DNA of 64,000 nt from Streptomyces melanogenes (GCF_014649795.1 NZ_BMTS01000026.1:18508-82507); one strand, 5' to 3'; shown: positions 18,320-27,236, counted from the first letter of the stretch. Notes: a model not told the origin generated them from the sequence alone. Translations and numbers: made by a program.

Positions 18320-20454
18320 GAACACTGATCATCGACAACTACGACTCGTTCACGCACAACCTGTACCACTACATCGGACAGACCACCGGCACCGAGCCCG
18401 TCGTCGTCCGCAACGACGACCCCGCCTTCGTCCTCAACCGGCTGCGGGACTTCGACAACGTGGTCATCTCGCCGGGTCCCGGCAGTCCCGACCGGCCGGC
18501 TGACTTCGGTGTGTGCGCGGACGTCATCCGCGACGCGCGCATCCCCGTGCTCGGCGTGTGCCTCGGCCACCAGGGCATCTGCCACGTCCTGGGCGGCCGG
18601 GTCGAGCCGGCCCCCGAAGTCCGCCACGGCCGCAGCTCGAAGGTCGAGCACAACGGCCAGGACCTCTTCGAGGGCCTCCCCTCGCCCTTCGAGGCCGTGC
18701 GCTACCACTCGCTGATAGCCGCCGCGCTGCCCGAGGAGATCGAGCCGGTCGCGTTCGCCGACGACGGCGTGCTCATGGGGATCCGGCACCGCACCCGCCC
18801 CTTGTGGGGCGTGCAGTTCCATCCCGAGTCGATCTCCACGGAGCACGGACTGCGGCTCATGGCGAACTTCGCGTCGCTGACCCGCCGTTGGCAGCAGAGC
18901 ACCGGTACGCGCCCGGCCGCTCCGGCCGCCGCCCGCACTGAGCCGCCTGCCGCCGCTGACCGGCCGTACACCCACCGGGTGATCGCCCGCAGACTGGAAG
19001 GGGGCCCGGCGCTCGACCCGGAGGTGGTGTTCGCCGAGCTGTACGGGGACACGGACCGCTCCTTCTGGCTCGACAGCAGCCTTCACTCCAGCGCCCAGGG
19101 CGGCCGGTTCTCCTTCATGGGAGATGCCCGGGGGCCCCTGGCGCGGACCGTCGCGGCGGACGTGTGGGAGGGCTCGGTCACCACTGAGGGGAGCGCGGGC
19201 ACGAACCGCGCGGACGGTGCGTTCTTCGACTGGATCCGGGCCGACCTGGCCACGCGCCGTGTCGAAGTGCCCACGCTGCCCTTCGGTTTCGCACTCGGCT
19301 GGGTGGGATACCTCGGCTATGAGCTGAAGGCGGAAACGGGCGGGGACCGCGTCCACCGCTCGCCGCACCCCGACGCGGGAATGATCTTCGCGGACCGGGC
19401 CGTCGCGTTCGACCACGCCACCGGCGATACGTATCTGCTCGCGCTCGCCGAGGCACCGGACCCCGAACCGGCCGAGGACTGGCTGCGCCGGACCGAGGAG
19501 CGGCTGCGCCCGCTCGCCGGCCGGGTCCTGCCCCGGGCGCCCCGAGCCGCCGGGGACTTCGCGCAGCCACGGCTGCGCCACGCCAAGGACCGCTACCTCG
19601 ACCTGGTGGCCGCCTGCCAGAAGGAGATCGAGGCGGGCGAGACGTACGAGGTGTGTCTGACCAACATCGCGGGCGTGGACGGCGCCCTCGACCCGTGGGC
19701 GGGATACCGGGCGCTGCGCCGGGCCAATCCGGTCCCGTTCGCCGCACTGCTGCGCCTGGGCGGCCTCTCGGTGCTCAGCTGCTCGCCCGAACGCTTCCTC
19801 CAGGTCACCGCCGAGGGAGTCGCCGAATCGAAGCCGATCAAGGGCACCCGGCCGCGTGCGGCCGACCCCGTCGACGACGAACTCCTGCGCACGGACCTGG
19901 CGAACAGCGTCAAGGACCGGGCCGAGAACCTGATGATCGTGGACCTGGTCCGCAACGACCTGGGCAGCTGCGCCGAACTGGGCTCCGTGACGGTCGACCC
20001 GCTCTTCGCCGTGGAGAGCTTCACCACCGTCCACCAGCTCGTCAGCACGGTCAGGGCCCGGCTGCGGCAGGAGAGCACCGCGGTGGACTGCGTACGGGCG
20101 GCCTTCCCGGGCGGCTCGATGACCGGGGCACCCAAGATACGCACGATGCAGATCATCGACCGGCTCGAAGAGGGACCGCGCGGCGTCTACTCCGGCTCCA
20201 TCGGGTACTTCTCGCTCTCCGGCGCCTGCGACTTCAACATCGTCATCCGCACCCTCGTCACCCACGGCGACCGCGTGGAGTTCGGTGTCGGCGGAGCGGT
20301 GATCGCGCTCTCCGACGCGCAGGAGGAGTTCGAGGAGACCGCCGTGAAGGCGACCGCCCCGCTGACACTGCTCGGCCTGACCTTCCCCGGCCGCGACCGC
20401 ACCGAACCCGACGCCGTCCATCCCCTCGCACCGACCGCGGAGGCAACGCGATGA
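18316..20454 (+). CDS. pabAB: Aminodeoxychorismate synthase, PabA-PabB fusion
   Basis: 712-residue fusion that makes 4-amino-4-deoxychorismate from chorismate and glutamine. Residues 1-195 are the glutamine amidotransferase: LIIDNYDSFTHNL, nucleophile Cys82 in LGVCLGHQG, and His169/Glu171 in FHPES. Residues from about 215 are the chorismate-binding PabB domain, with KPIKGTRPR (Lys509) and GGSMTGAPK. The PIKGT lysine marks PabB rather than anthranilate synthase, which has PIAGT. The amidotransferase-first order matches the PabAB proteins of chloramphenicol and candicidin clusters; PhzE-type enzymes have the reverse order. TTG start overlaps the previous stop (TTGA). Being inside the NRPS operon points to an aminobenzoate-type building block. 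No PabC lyase gene is in the window. Confidence 0.93.
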   Translation: MRTLIIDNYDSFTHNLYHYIGQTTGTEPVVVRNDDPAFVLNRLRDFDNVVISPGPGSPDRPADFGVCADVIRDARIPVLGVCLGHQGICHVLGGRVEPAPEVRHGRSSKVEHNGQDLFEGLPSPFEAVRYHSLIAAALPEEIEPVAFADDGVLMGIRHRTRPLWGVQFHPESISTEHGLRLMANFASLTRRWQQSTGTRPAAPAAARTEPPAAADRPYTHRVIARRLEGGPALDPEVVFAELYGDTDRSFWLDSSLHSSAQGGRFSFMGDARGPLARTVAADVWEGSVTTEGSAGTNRADGAFFDWIRADLATRRVEVPTLPFGFALGWVGYLGYELKAETGGDRVHRSPHPDAGMIFADRAVAFDHATGDTYLLALAEAPDPEPAEDWLRRTEERLRPLAGRVLPRAPRAAGDFAQPRLRHAKDRYLDLVAACQKEIEAGETYEVCLTNIAGVDGALDPWAGYRALRRANPVPFAALLRLGGLSVLSCSPERFLQVTAEGVAESKPIKGTRPRAADPVDDELLRTDLANSVKDRAENLMIVDLVRNDLGSCAELGSVTVDPLFAVESFTTVHQLVSTVRARLRQESTAVDCVRAAFPGGSMTGAPKIRTMQIIDRLEEGPRGVYSGSIGYFSLSGACDFNIVIRTLVTHGDRVEFGVGGAVIALSDAQEEFEETAVKATAPLTLLGLTFPGRDRTEPDAVHPLAPTAEATR

Positions 20455-21134
20455 CCCTCGAACTGGGCGACAAGCTGCTGCGCCTGAACCAGGCCAGCGA
20501 GACCCGGCCGTCCTCCTTCCACCTCCTGGGACGCGAATGGGACCTGCTGGACGGCGTGTTCGCACCCGTCTACTGCTTCTCCACCCGCCTGTTCGCGTCC
20601 TGGATCCCCTACCGCGAGGGCGGCAGCCTCCTGGAGATCGGCTCGGGCACCGGTGTCGTGGCCGTCACCGCCGCGCTGAACGGCTGCAGCCGGGTGACCG
20701 CGGTGGACATCAGCGCCGCCGCCGTCGAGAACACCCGCCGCAACGCGCTGCGCCACGGCGTCGAGGACCGGGTGCGGACCCTGCGCAGCGACCTGTTCGC
20801 CGCGCTCGATCCGGAGGACCGCTACGACACCATCTTCTGGAACTCCAGCTTCATCGACCCGCCCGCGGACCACGTCCAGGAGACCGACCTGCACCGGGCC
20901 ATCTTCGATCCCGGGTACCAGGCACACCGCGCCTACCTGCGCGACGCGGCCCGCCACCTGGCCCCCGGCGGGCGGTTGCTGCTCGGCTTCAGCAACCTCG
21001 GCAACGACGAGCGCCTGCGGACCCTGGCCGAGGAGGAAGGTCTGGAGATCGTGCCGCTGGAGTCCTCGGGCACCACCCTCGTGCCCGGCGTCGAATACCG
21101 CCTCCTCGAACTCGTCTCCCCGCCCGGAAAGTGA
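20451..21134 (+). CDS. SAM-dependent methyltransferase, HemK-like small domain
   Basis: 227-residue class I methyltransferase; ATG overlaps the pabAB stop (ATGA). SAM loop LLEIGSGTGVVAVTAAL near residue 63, acidic residue in VTAVDIS, and motif IV region DTIFWNSSFIDPP. In the HemK/PrmC and other N-methyltransferase groups this motif IV is usually NPPY or NPPF; here the prolines are serines (NSSF), followed by a second DPP. An amine N-methylation of an aminobenzoyl-type or amino-acid intermediate would suit the operon (inference), but O-methylation cannot be excluded. Confidence 0.75.
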   Translation: MTLELGDKLLRLNQASETRPSSFHLLGREWDLLDGVFAPVYCFSTRLFASWIPYREGGSLLEIGSGTGVVAVTAALNGCSRVTAVDISAAAVENTRRNALRHGVEDRVRTLRSDLFAALDPEDRYDTIFWNSSFIDPPADHVQETDLHRAIFDPGYQAHRAYLRDAARHLAPGGRLLLGFSNLGNDERLRTLAEEEGLEIVPLESSGTTLVPGVEYRLLELVSPPGK

Positions 21135-22795
21135 CCGTGACCGTGACCACCACCTCCATCCTCATGCCGCCGCACCTGCGGGCTCGCATCGCGGGGGACC
21201 CGGCCGTCGGCGCGGGCAACGTCCTGCGCACCGCCCTGGAGACGAGCCCCGCCCCCGAAGCGCTGTGCCTGACCGCCGAGCGGCCCGTCACCGACACCGA
21301 CGGCAGCGCCCGCACCGACTTCAGCCTCCGGGCCATCGACGCCCTGGTCGAAGCCTGGTCCTGCCACTACAGCGACCGCGGCGTGATGCCGCGCGACCGC
21401 GTCGCCGTATGGGTCGACGACTCCTTCGAGGACCAGCTGCACTACTTCGCGCTCTCCCGGATCGGCGCCATCGCGGTGCTCATCAACGGAGGCCTGGATG
21501 CCGACGTGGCCGCCGGGCTCATCCGCAGGACCGCGGCGGTGGGCGTCCACACCGACGAGCGCCGCCGCCCCCTGCTGGAACGCGCACTCGACGACGACGC
21601 GGCAGCGCCGCGCTGGATCCACACCGCGGACCTGCCCAACGGCTACGGGGGGCGCACGCTCCCGGCGTCGGCCCGCTACCGCCACGCCGACGCCGATCCC
21701 GTTCTGATCTGCCACTCCTCGGGTACCACCGGCGTACCGAAGCCGGTCGTGTGGACCCACGGCCAGGCCATGGCCGGCATCCGCCACCACCTGCCCGGAT
21801 TCCTGGAGCAGAAGGAGGCACGGCTGCTCTCGGCCCTGCCCCAGTCCCATGCCTCCGCGGTCGGCTACACCTGTATGGCTCTGCTGGCCGGTGTACCGCT
21901 GACCGTGCTGTCCGGCCGCGGCGGAGCCCACCTGGCCCGCGCCATCGACACCCACCTGCCCACCACGGTCGTCGCGTTCGCCGGCAGCTACGCCGAACTG
22001 GCCACCCTGCCCGAGGACCCCGGACCGCTGACCTCCGTGCAGACCTGGATCAGCATCGGCGACGCCTCCCACCAGGCCCACATCAAACGTCTGACCGCAC
22101 GCGGCAGCCATCTGCGCGGCGGCCGGCCGCACCCCGGCTCCATGTTCGTCGACGGCTTCGGCGCCTCCGAGCTGGGCTGGGGCGGAGTGCTGGGCCAGGT
22201 CACGGTCCCCGGCACCACGGGCCACAGCCGGTGCATCGGCAGGCCGCAGCCCTACGCCGACATCGCCGTCCTGCGCGCCGACGGAAGCCCCGCCGAGGAC
22301 CAGGAGGTCGGCCTCCTCGGCGTCAAGGGACCGACGATCACGCCCGGTTACTGGGGCGACTCGGACACCACCTACCGCTCGCAGCTCGCCGGCTACTGGC
22401 TCTCCGGGGACCTCGTCTACCGCGACCGGCTGGGGCGCTTCCACCACGTGGACCGGGCGGTCGACGCGATCTCCACCCCGACGGGCCCCGGATACTCGAT
22501 CCTCATGGAGGAAGTGCTGCTCGCGCACCTGCCGGACGTGGACGACTGCGCGGTCGTCGAGGCGCACGTCAACGGCGGCCCGGCCGCCGTCGCCCTGGTC
22601 ACTCCGCGCGGCGCGCTCCAGCCGAACGCCCTGGAACGGGCGAACGAGGCGCTGCGCGCCGCCGGTCAGCCCGAGATCGCCCGGCTGACGACGGCCGAAG
22701 GCGAGTGGACCATCCCCTTCGGCGCGACGGGCAAGGTGCTCAAGCGAAGGCTGCGGGAGAGGCTTGCCGACGCGCTCGTCGGCCCCGCCCTCTGA
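21131..22795 (+). CDS. AMP-dependent ligase, second of two
   Basis: 554-residue ANL-superfamily enzyme. GTG 21131 overlaps the methyltransferase stop (GTGA); two more in-frame GTG codons follow at 21137 and 21143, so the exact start is uncertain by four residues. Motifs: HSSGTTGVPKPVVWTH (phosphate loop), DGFGASELGWG, SGDLVYRDRLGRFHHVDR, and FGATGKVLKR near the C-terminus. It is only distantly like the first ligase and nearer the acyl-CoA synthetase type that also includes the diazotising CreM group. No nitrite-forming gene (CreE type) is visible here, so that link is only a resemblance. Likely activates a second carboxylate of the pathway. Confidence 0.8.
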   Translation: MTVTVTTTSILMPPHLRARIAGDPAVGAGNVLRTALETSPAPEALCLTAERPVTDTDGSARTDFSLRAIDALVEAWSCHYSDRGVMPRDRVAVWVDDSFEDQLHYFALSRIGAIAVLINGGLDADVAAGLIRRTAAVGVHTDERRRPLLERALDDDAAAPRWIHTADLPNGYGGRTLPASARYRHADADPVLICHSSGTTGVPKPVVWTHGQAMAGIRHHLPGFLEQKEARLLSALPQSHASAVGYTCMALLAGVPLTVLSGRGGAHLARAIDTHLPTTVVAFAGSYAELATLPEDPGPLTSVQTWISIGDASHQAHIKRLTARGSHLRGGRPHPGSMFVDGFGASELGWGGVLGQVTVPGTTGHSRCIGRPQPYADIAVLRADGSPAEDQEVGLLGVKGPTITPGYWGDSDTTYRSQLAGYWLSGDLVYRDRLGRFHHVDRAVDAISTPTGPGYSILMEEVLLAHLPDVDDCAVVEAHVNGGPAAVALVTPRGALQPNALERANEALRAAGQPEIARLTTAEGEWTIPFGATGKVLKRRLRERLADALVGPAL

Positions 22796-22805
22796 GGGGC
22801 GGGGT

Positions 22806-24134
22806 ATGTACGCGCCTGCAGGCCCCGACAGCGGACTGCTCACCCCGGTCCGCGCGGGCACGAGAGTGGAACGGATCACCGACGGCGGCGCCTGGCTCCA
22901 GGCCGTCCTGGACGCCGAGACGATCTGCGTCCGCGCACGGGCACGGCTGGGACTCACCCCGGCGGCACACGCCGAGCTGATCGCGGCGACGGCGTGCGCG
23001 GACCGGTTCCCGCTGGCCGAACTGGCCCGCCGCGCCAGGGGAGCGGCCAACCCGGTGGTCGTCGTGGCTGAGGCGCTGCTCCTGGCGGTGGCGGAACAGG
23101 ACCCGACGGCGGCCCAGGCACTGCACTGCGGCTACACCAGCCAGGACGTCCTGGACACGGCCACGATGCTGGTGGCCCGGCGGGCGCTGGACGTCATCCG
23201 CGCCGATCTGGACCACGCCGCGCAGGTCCTGGCAGACCTTGCGGAGGAACACCGGGCCACGCCCTTGCCCGCGGGGGCCCTCGGGCGCGAGGTGATGCCG
23301 GTAACCGTCGGTCTCAAAGCGGCGGGCTGGCTTTCCGGGCTGCTGACGGCGGCGGAACACCTGGACCGCACCGCGGCGGGACTGCCGGTACGTCTGGGCG
23401 GCGCGGCCGAGGTACTTGCGGGCTGTCTGGAGCAGGCCCGTCCCCACCCCGGGCCCGGCCTCACCGACCACGACCTCGTCGCCCGCGCACAGCGCCTGAT
23501 GGCGGCCCGTGCCCATGAAGCGGGACTCGCGGGGGGCCTGACCTGGGCCGCCGGCCGGTTTCCGGTCGCGGAACTGGGCGCGACGCTCGCCTTGGTGGCG
23601 GCGGCACTGGGAGAGATAGCCGTCGGAGTACAGGCACTGACCCGGCGGGAGACCGCCGAGGCGTCCGAGCCGGGAGCGATCGCGCACGGCGCCTCCGCGG
23701 CGATGCCCTACGAGCGGAACCCGGCTCTCGCCGCGATGGTGCGCGCCGCCGCGCTCCAGGTCCCGGCGCACGCTCTGCTGCTCTTCCAGTCGCTGGCGGC
23801 CGAGGAGGAGCGGCCGGGCGGGGCCTGGCACGCGGAGTGGCCGCCGCTCAGGGAGTGCCTGCGGCTCACCGGGGGAGCGGCGGAGGCCATGGCGCACCTC
23901 CTCGACGGCGTACGCCCGTACGTCACCGCGATGCGCCGCGCGGCCGAGGGCGGCGGAGCCGAGGCGGAACAGATGGGCCCGCCGGGCCCGTTGTCCCACA
24001 TGGGCGCGTCCGCGGTACTCACGGACCACCTGGTCGCGCACTACCGCGACCGATCGGCGCCGTCGGGGCAGACGCGGAAGCCTTCCTCATCGCCCGAGCC
24101 TTCGTCGGAATGGACGGCCCGGTTCGTGGGGTGA
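22806..24134 (+). CDS. PcaB-like member of the fumarase/aspartase superfamily with eroded active site
   Basis: 442-residue protein of the superfamily that includes 3-carboxymuconate cycloisomerase, adenylosuccinate lyase and nitrosuccinate lyase. HCGYTSQDVLDTATML (about 104-119) matches the conserved TSQDxxDT region. Two other signatures are altered: the GRTxxQxxxPxTFGLKAAGW region reads AGALGREVMPVTVGLKAAGW, and the signature loop GSSxMPxKxN reads GASAAMPYERN, so the catalytic second Ser is Ala and the Lys is Glu. Either the enzyme uses different chemistry or it is a scaffold. It starts 11 bases after the second ligase and is probably the last gene of the operon. A role in eliminating pyruvate from aminodeoxychorismate, or any lyase role, is speculation. 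Confidence 0.75.
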   Translation: MYAPAGPDSGLLTPVRAGTRVERITDGGAWLQAVLDAETICVRARARLGLTPAAHAELIAATACADRFPLAELARRARGAANPVVVVAEALLLAVAEQDPTAAQALHCGYTSQDVLDTATMLVARRALDVIRADLDHAAQVLADLAEEHRATPLPAGALGREVMPVTVGLKAAGWLSGLLTAAEHLDRTAAGLPVRLGGAAEVLAGCLEQARPHPGPGLTDHDLVARAQRLMAARAHEAGLAGGLTWAAGRFPVAELGATLALVAAALGEIAVGVQALTRRETAEASEPGAIAHGASAAMPYERNPALAAMVRAAALQVPAHALLLFQSLAAEEERPGGAWHAEWPPLRECLRLTGGAAEAMAHLLDGVRPYVTAMRRAAEGGGAEAEQMGPPGPLSHMGASAVLTDHLVAHYRDRSAPSGQTRKPSSSPEPSSEWTARFVG

Positions 24135-24335
24135 GCGAGCCCCGAACGGCGGCCCAACCGAATCGGTCCTGCTCACGGCTCGGCGGGTGCGATAGCCGCT
24201 GTCGGTCCAGGTCCCGTGGTGGTGCTCCGTGAGCCGGTGTGTTCGCACAGCTGCGTTCAGGCGGGCTATTGCTGCTTGTGTGGATGGGCCAGACTCTGTG
24301 GGGACGTGTTCCACCTCACTGGAGAGGAGCCGGGC

Positions 24336-24449
24336 ATGGCGAAGCACGGTGACGGCAAGGGTGGGTCCGACGGGGACAAGCAGCAGTCGCCCAAGGAGAG
24401 TGACGGGCAGTGGAACAAGCCGGTCAGCGAACCGCCGAAGAAGAAGTGA
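24336..24449 (+). CDS. 37-residue Asp-Gly-rich peptide, candidate RiPP precursor
   Basis: Very small ORF with a strong ribosome site (GGAGAGGAG, ending six bases before the ATG) seven bases ahead of a PCMT-type methyltransferase gene. The peptide is highly charged and lacks hydrophobic segments: it begins MAKHGDGKGGSDGDKQQ, carries a third Asp-Gly in ESDGQWNK, and ends in PPKKK. Asp-Gly pairs are the sites most prone to aspartimide formation once the Asp is methylated. Pairing of a short Asp-containing peptide with a PIMT homologue is the architecture reported for imiditides and related aspartimide RiPPs (known from other actinobacteria). Inferred substrate of the next gene. The upstream 24135-24335 stretch shows no gene. 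Confidence 0.6.
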   Translation: MAKHGDGKGGSDGDKQQSPKESDGQWNKPVSEPPKKK

Positions 24450-24456
24450 CGGCGTC

Positions 24457-25578
24457 GTGAGCACTCCGGAGCGGCTGCGGGAGATCCTGGTCAACAAGGG
24501 GGCTCTGGCGGCGGGCTCGCCGTGGGAGCGGGCAGTGCTTGAGGTGCCGCGGGCTGTGTTCCTGCCGGATGTGGTCGAGACGCTGCAGCGGGTCATCTCC
24601 CGCAGTACGGCCCCAGAACGGTGGCTCACTGCCGTGTACGGTGACCTGCCACTCACCACGCAGGTCAATGACGGGCGGCCGGTCGAGGAGGGCGCCTACG
24701 AGCTGCCCACCTCATCGAGCTCGATGCCGTCGGTCATGGTGGAGATGCTGGACCTGCTCGATGTCCGTGACGGGCAGCGGGTCCTGGAGCTGGGAGCCGC
24801 TACCGGGTACAACGCGGCGTGGCTGTGCCACCGCCTGGGGGACGCGTGGGTGACCACCCTTGACATCGACCCGGTGCTGGCCGAGCAGGCCGGCGTCAAT
24901 CTGAAGTCGGCCGGCTACAGTCCGCGGGTGGTGGTGGGCGACGGAGCGGCGGGCTGGTCCGACGGCGCCCCCTACCAGCGGCTGATCGCCACGTACACGG
25001 TCCCCGAGATCCCCTACGCGTGGGTGGAGCAGGTCCCCTCAGGGCGGATCGTGGCGCCCTGGGGCGGCAGTTGGTTCTCGCACTCCTTCGCCGTGCTGGA
25101 GACCGCCGACGGGATCGGGCAGGGGCGGTTCACCGGCTACCCCGCGTTCATGCGCAGCCGTACCGGACGCCCACACCGCGGCTACCTGTCCGACTTCCTG
25201 CACCACACCGAAGACGCCACGACCACCCACACCATGCTTTCCCCGCGCGTGCTGGTGGGCGACAGCGACGCCCTGTTCTTCAGCGGACTCGCCCTGCCCG
25301 ATGCCTGGTACCTGCTGGCCGAGGCGGAAGACGGCAGCGAGGAGGCGACGCTGTGGCTCCTGGCGGATGACCGTGTTTCCTGGGCGGCGGCCGAATACGT
25401 GCCCGGGCACGATGTGTTCGAGGTCGATCAGTACGGGCCGCGCCGCCTGTGGGACGAGGCCGAGAGTGCCTACCGGCGGTGGCAGGAGCACGGCGCCCCG
25501 GCCCGCGACCGGCTCGGCCTGACCCTCACTCCCTCCGGGCAAACCGTGTGGCTGGACACCCCCGAACAGCCTCTGTGA
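24457..25578 (+). CDS. PCMT-family O-methyltransferase, likely peptide-modifying
   Basis: 373-residue protein-L-isoaspartate O-methyltransferase homologue. GTG 24457 was chosen because it follows the peptide gene by seven bases and gives MSTPERLREILV. Methyltransferase core: STPs region TSSSSMPSVMVEMLDLL, SAM loop RVLELGAATGYNAAWL, DIDP, GDGAAGW, and TYTVPEIPYAWVEQV. A C-terminal extension of about 150 residues (from about 225) is absent from housekeeping PIMT (about 210 residues) and is typical of PCMTs linked to RiPPs (FxLD and ATP-grasp peptide systems). No lanthipeptide or ATP-grasp gene is adjacent, so the peptide plus methyltransferase pair appears to stand alone. Predicted to methylate Asp in the upstream peptide and so trigger succinimide formation. 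Confidence 0.8.
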   Translation: MSTPERLREILVNKGALAAGSPWERAVLEVPRAVFLPDVVETLQRVISRSTAPERWLTAVYGDLPLTTQVNDGRPVEEGAYELPTSSSSMPSVMVEMLDLLDVRDGQRVLELGAATGYNAAWLCHRLGDAWVTTLDIDPVLAEQAGVNLKSAGYSPRVVVGDGAAGWSDGAPYQRLIATYTVPEIPYAWVEQVPSGRIVAPWGGSWFSHSFAVLETADGIGQGRFTGYPAFMRSRTGRPHRGYLSDFLHHTEDATTTHTMLSPRVLVGDSDALFFSGLALPDAWYLLAEAEDGSEEATLWLLADDRVSWAAAEYVPGHDVFEVDQYGPRRLWDEAESAYRRWQEHGAPARDRLGLTLTPSGQTVWLDTPEQPL

Positions 25579-25667
25579 CCGCGGTGCGCCTGCCGGGGGT
25601 CCGGCGCCACCGAGCCTTTTCCGAAACCCGCGTGCTGGAGTGAACGAGGCCCTCCTCCGCGCCGCCG

Positions 25668-26147
25668 TCAGCGATCGTCCGCCACCCGGTGCACCACATG
25701 CACGGTGCCGTCTGCCCCGTCCTTGAACGCCATCCGATCGCCCGACTCGCTGACATGGCCGGTATACGCATGAGGTTGGGCCCCGCTGGTGATCAGCCGG
25801 ACGGTGTGGCCATGGGTGCGGTACGTGCCCTTGATCACGGCGAGCTTGAACATGGGGCAGACCTTCTGGTTGCACCAGGCGTTGTCGAAGCGCGTGAAGT
25901 GGCCGTCTGCGGTGAACGTCAGATCCTGTACGTAGAAGGTGATGCCGGGCTTGTCGCGGCGGAGGGTTTCCGTCCAGCGCCCGACCACGTTCGCCTGCCC
26001 ACGCGATGTGTGGCCGACCGGGCTCGGTGCCGCGGTCGGCTGAGCCGCGACGGGTGTGGCGGCTGCCGCCAGGAGCAGGATGGCCGCGCCCAGCACCGCT
26101 CCTACTTCCGTGCGCACTCTCGCTCCCGCCCCTGAAATCGTCTTCAT
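25668..26147 (-). CDS. Small secreted protein, function unknown
   Basis: 159 residues from ATG 26147 (an upstream in-frame GTG at 26165 would add six). A Sec signal peptide is clear: basic start MKTISGAGARVRTE, hydrophobic GAVLGAAILLLAAAA, then TPVAAQ. The mature part (about 120 residues) contains a Cys pair in WCNQKVCPMFK and alternating beta-strand-like segments (ITFYVQDLTFTADGHFTRF), suggesting a small beta-barrel. I recognise no family. It is convergent with the PCMT gene and there is no evident functional link. Confidence 0.65.
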   Translation of the reverse strand: MKTISGAGARVRTEVGAVLGAAILLLAAAATPVAAQPTAAPSPVGHTSRGQANVVGRWTETLRRDKPGITFYVQDLTFTADGHFTRFDNAWCNQKVCPMFKLAVIKGTYRTHGHTVRLITSGAQPHAYTGHVSESGDRMAFKDGADGTVHVVHRVADDR

Positions 26148-26324
26148 GGCGCCAGTGTCGACCACTGCTCCGGGGCGGCGACCGGACGCGCGCGGCCAGT
26201 CACCCGAACGGGACCAAGGGTGCGCGGTACCCCTGCCGAGGCGCCCGGTCGGGACGCGGTGTGTCGGTGGACCTCGCAGTGGGGTACGCCGAAGCCGGGT
26301 ACAGACGGCCGTCCGTGGGCCTCG

Positions 26325-27218
26325 TCAGAACCGCACGGGGCCGATGTCGCGGACGGTCTGGGCGAGGGCCCGGATGAGTTCGTTCTCGGCGTCCCTGCGC
26401 CATACCAGGGCGTAGGGGATGGTCCCCATGTCGGGGACGGGGACGAAGCGCACGTGGGACAACGTGTTCCAGTAGCGGGTGACGTGTGAGGGGAAGGGGT
26501 GGACGATCTCGCCTGTGATCACCAGGTGGATCAGTTCGTCGGCATTGGTGACCTGCTCGATACGCTCCAGCGTCGTGCCCCGGGGTGAGTAGAACGGCAG
26601 GTAGCCGTCTTCCCAGTAGTCGGGCATCTCGGGGGGCATGGCGTGGGCGAAGTCGGCCAGCGCCTCGACCGGCACGGCGGTTCTGCCGGCGAGTTCGTGG
26701 ACCGCGGAGACGGCCAGGACGCGGCGGTCGTGGAAGAGGACCGGGCCGACGGTGAGATCGGGTTCGTCCACCGGCAGCCAGGTGATGAATACGTCTATGT
26801 CGCCCTCGCGGAGTCTTGCGAAGGGGTCGACGTAGGGCGCCCTGCGGATCTGCAGCTCCCACTGGGGGTGGCGGGCCTGGAACGTCTTCCAGAAGTGGTG
26901 CAGGTCGAGCACGTTGAAGGGCATCATGCCGACGCGCAGGCGGGCGGACTTGCCGCGGGCGGTCATCCGGGCGCGTTCGAGGCTGTCGCGCAGGCTGGCG
27001 TAGACCGGCAACAGGTCGGTACGCAGTTGGCTGCCGAGCGGCGTCAGGCGGATCTGGCGGCGGTTGGAGCGGTCGAACAACAAGCCCCCGAGTTTGCGCT
27101 CCTGACGGCCGATCGCCTGACTGATGCGTGCCTGCGTGAGGTGCAGCCGTGCTGCCGCACGGCCGAAGTGCAGTTCCTCCGCCAGCGTCAGGAATATCTC
27201 GATGTCACGTACTTCCAC
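26325..27218 (-). CDS. LysR-family transcription regulator
   Basis: 297 residues. N-terminal winged helix-turn-helix: DIEIFLTLAEELHFGRAAARLHLTQARISQAI, then a linker helix and a substrate-binding domain (about 90-297). It is divergent from the SnoaL-like/MFS/SDR operon across 235 bases, the classic arrangement for a LysR regulator controlling its neighbours. A candidate binding site lies 19 bases before its start codon. Inducer unknown. The 159 bases between this gene and the secreted protein gene show no feature. Confidence 0.92.
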   Translation of the reverse strand: MEVRDIEIFLTLAEELHFGRAAARLHLTQARISQAIGRQERKLGGLLFDRSNRRQIRLTPLGSQLRTDLLPVYASLRDSLERARMTARGKSARLRVGMMPFNVLDLHHFWKTFQARHPQWELQIRRAPYVDPFARLREGDIDVFITWLPVDEPDLTVGPVLFHDRRVLAVSAVHELAGRTAVPVEALADFAHAMPPEMPDYWEDGYLPFYSPRGTTLERIEQVTNADELIHLVITGEIVHPFPSHVTRYWNTLSHVRFVPVPDMGTIPYALVWRRDAENELIRALAQTVRDIGPVRF

Positions 27219-27236
27219 GTGTAGCCGACCCCCGTC

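Noticed and set aside
18316..20454. PhzE/ADIC synthase or anthranilate synthase identity for the chorismate enzyme
   Set aside because: Amidotransferase domain is N-terminal and the PIKGT lysine is present, both pointing to PabAB. PhzE has the opposite domain order and TrpE lacks that lysine.
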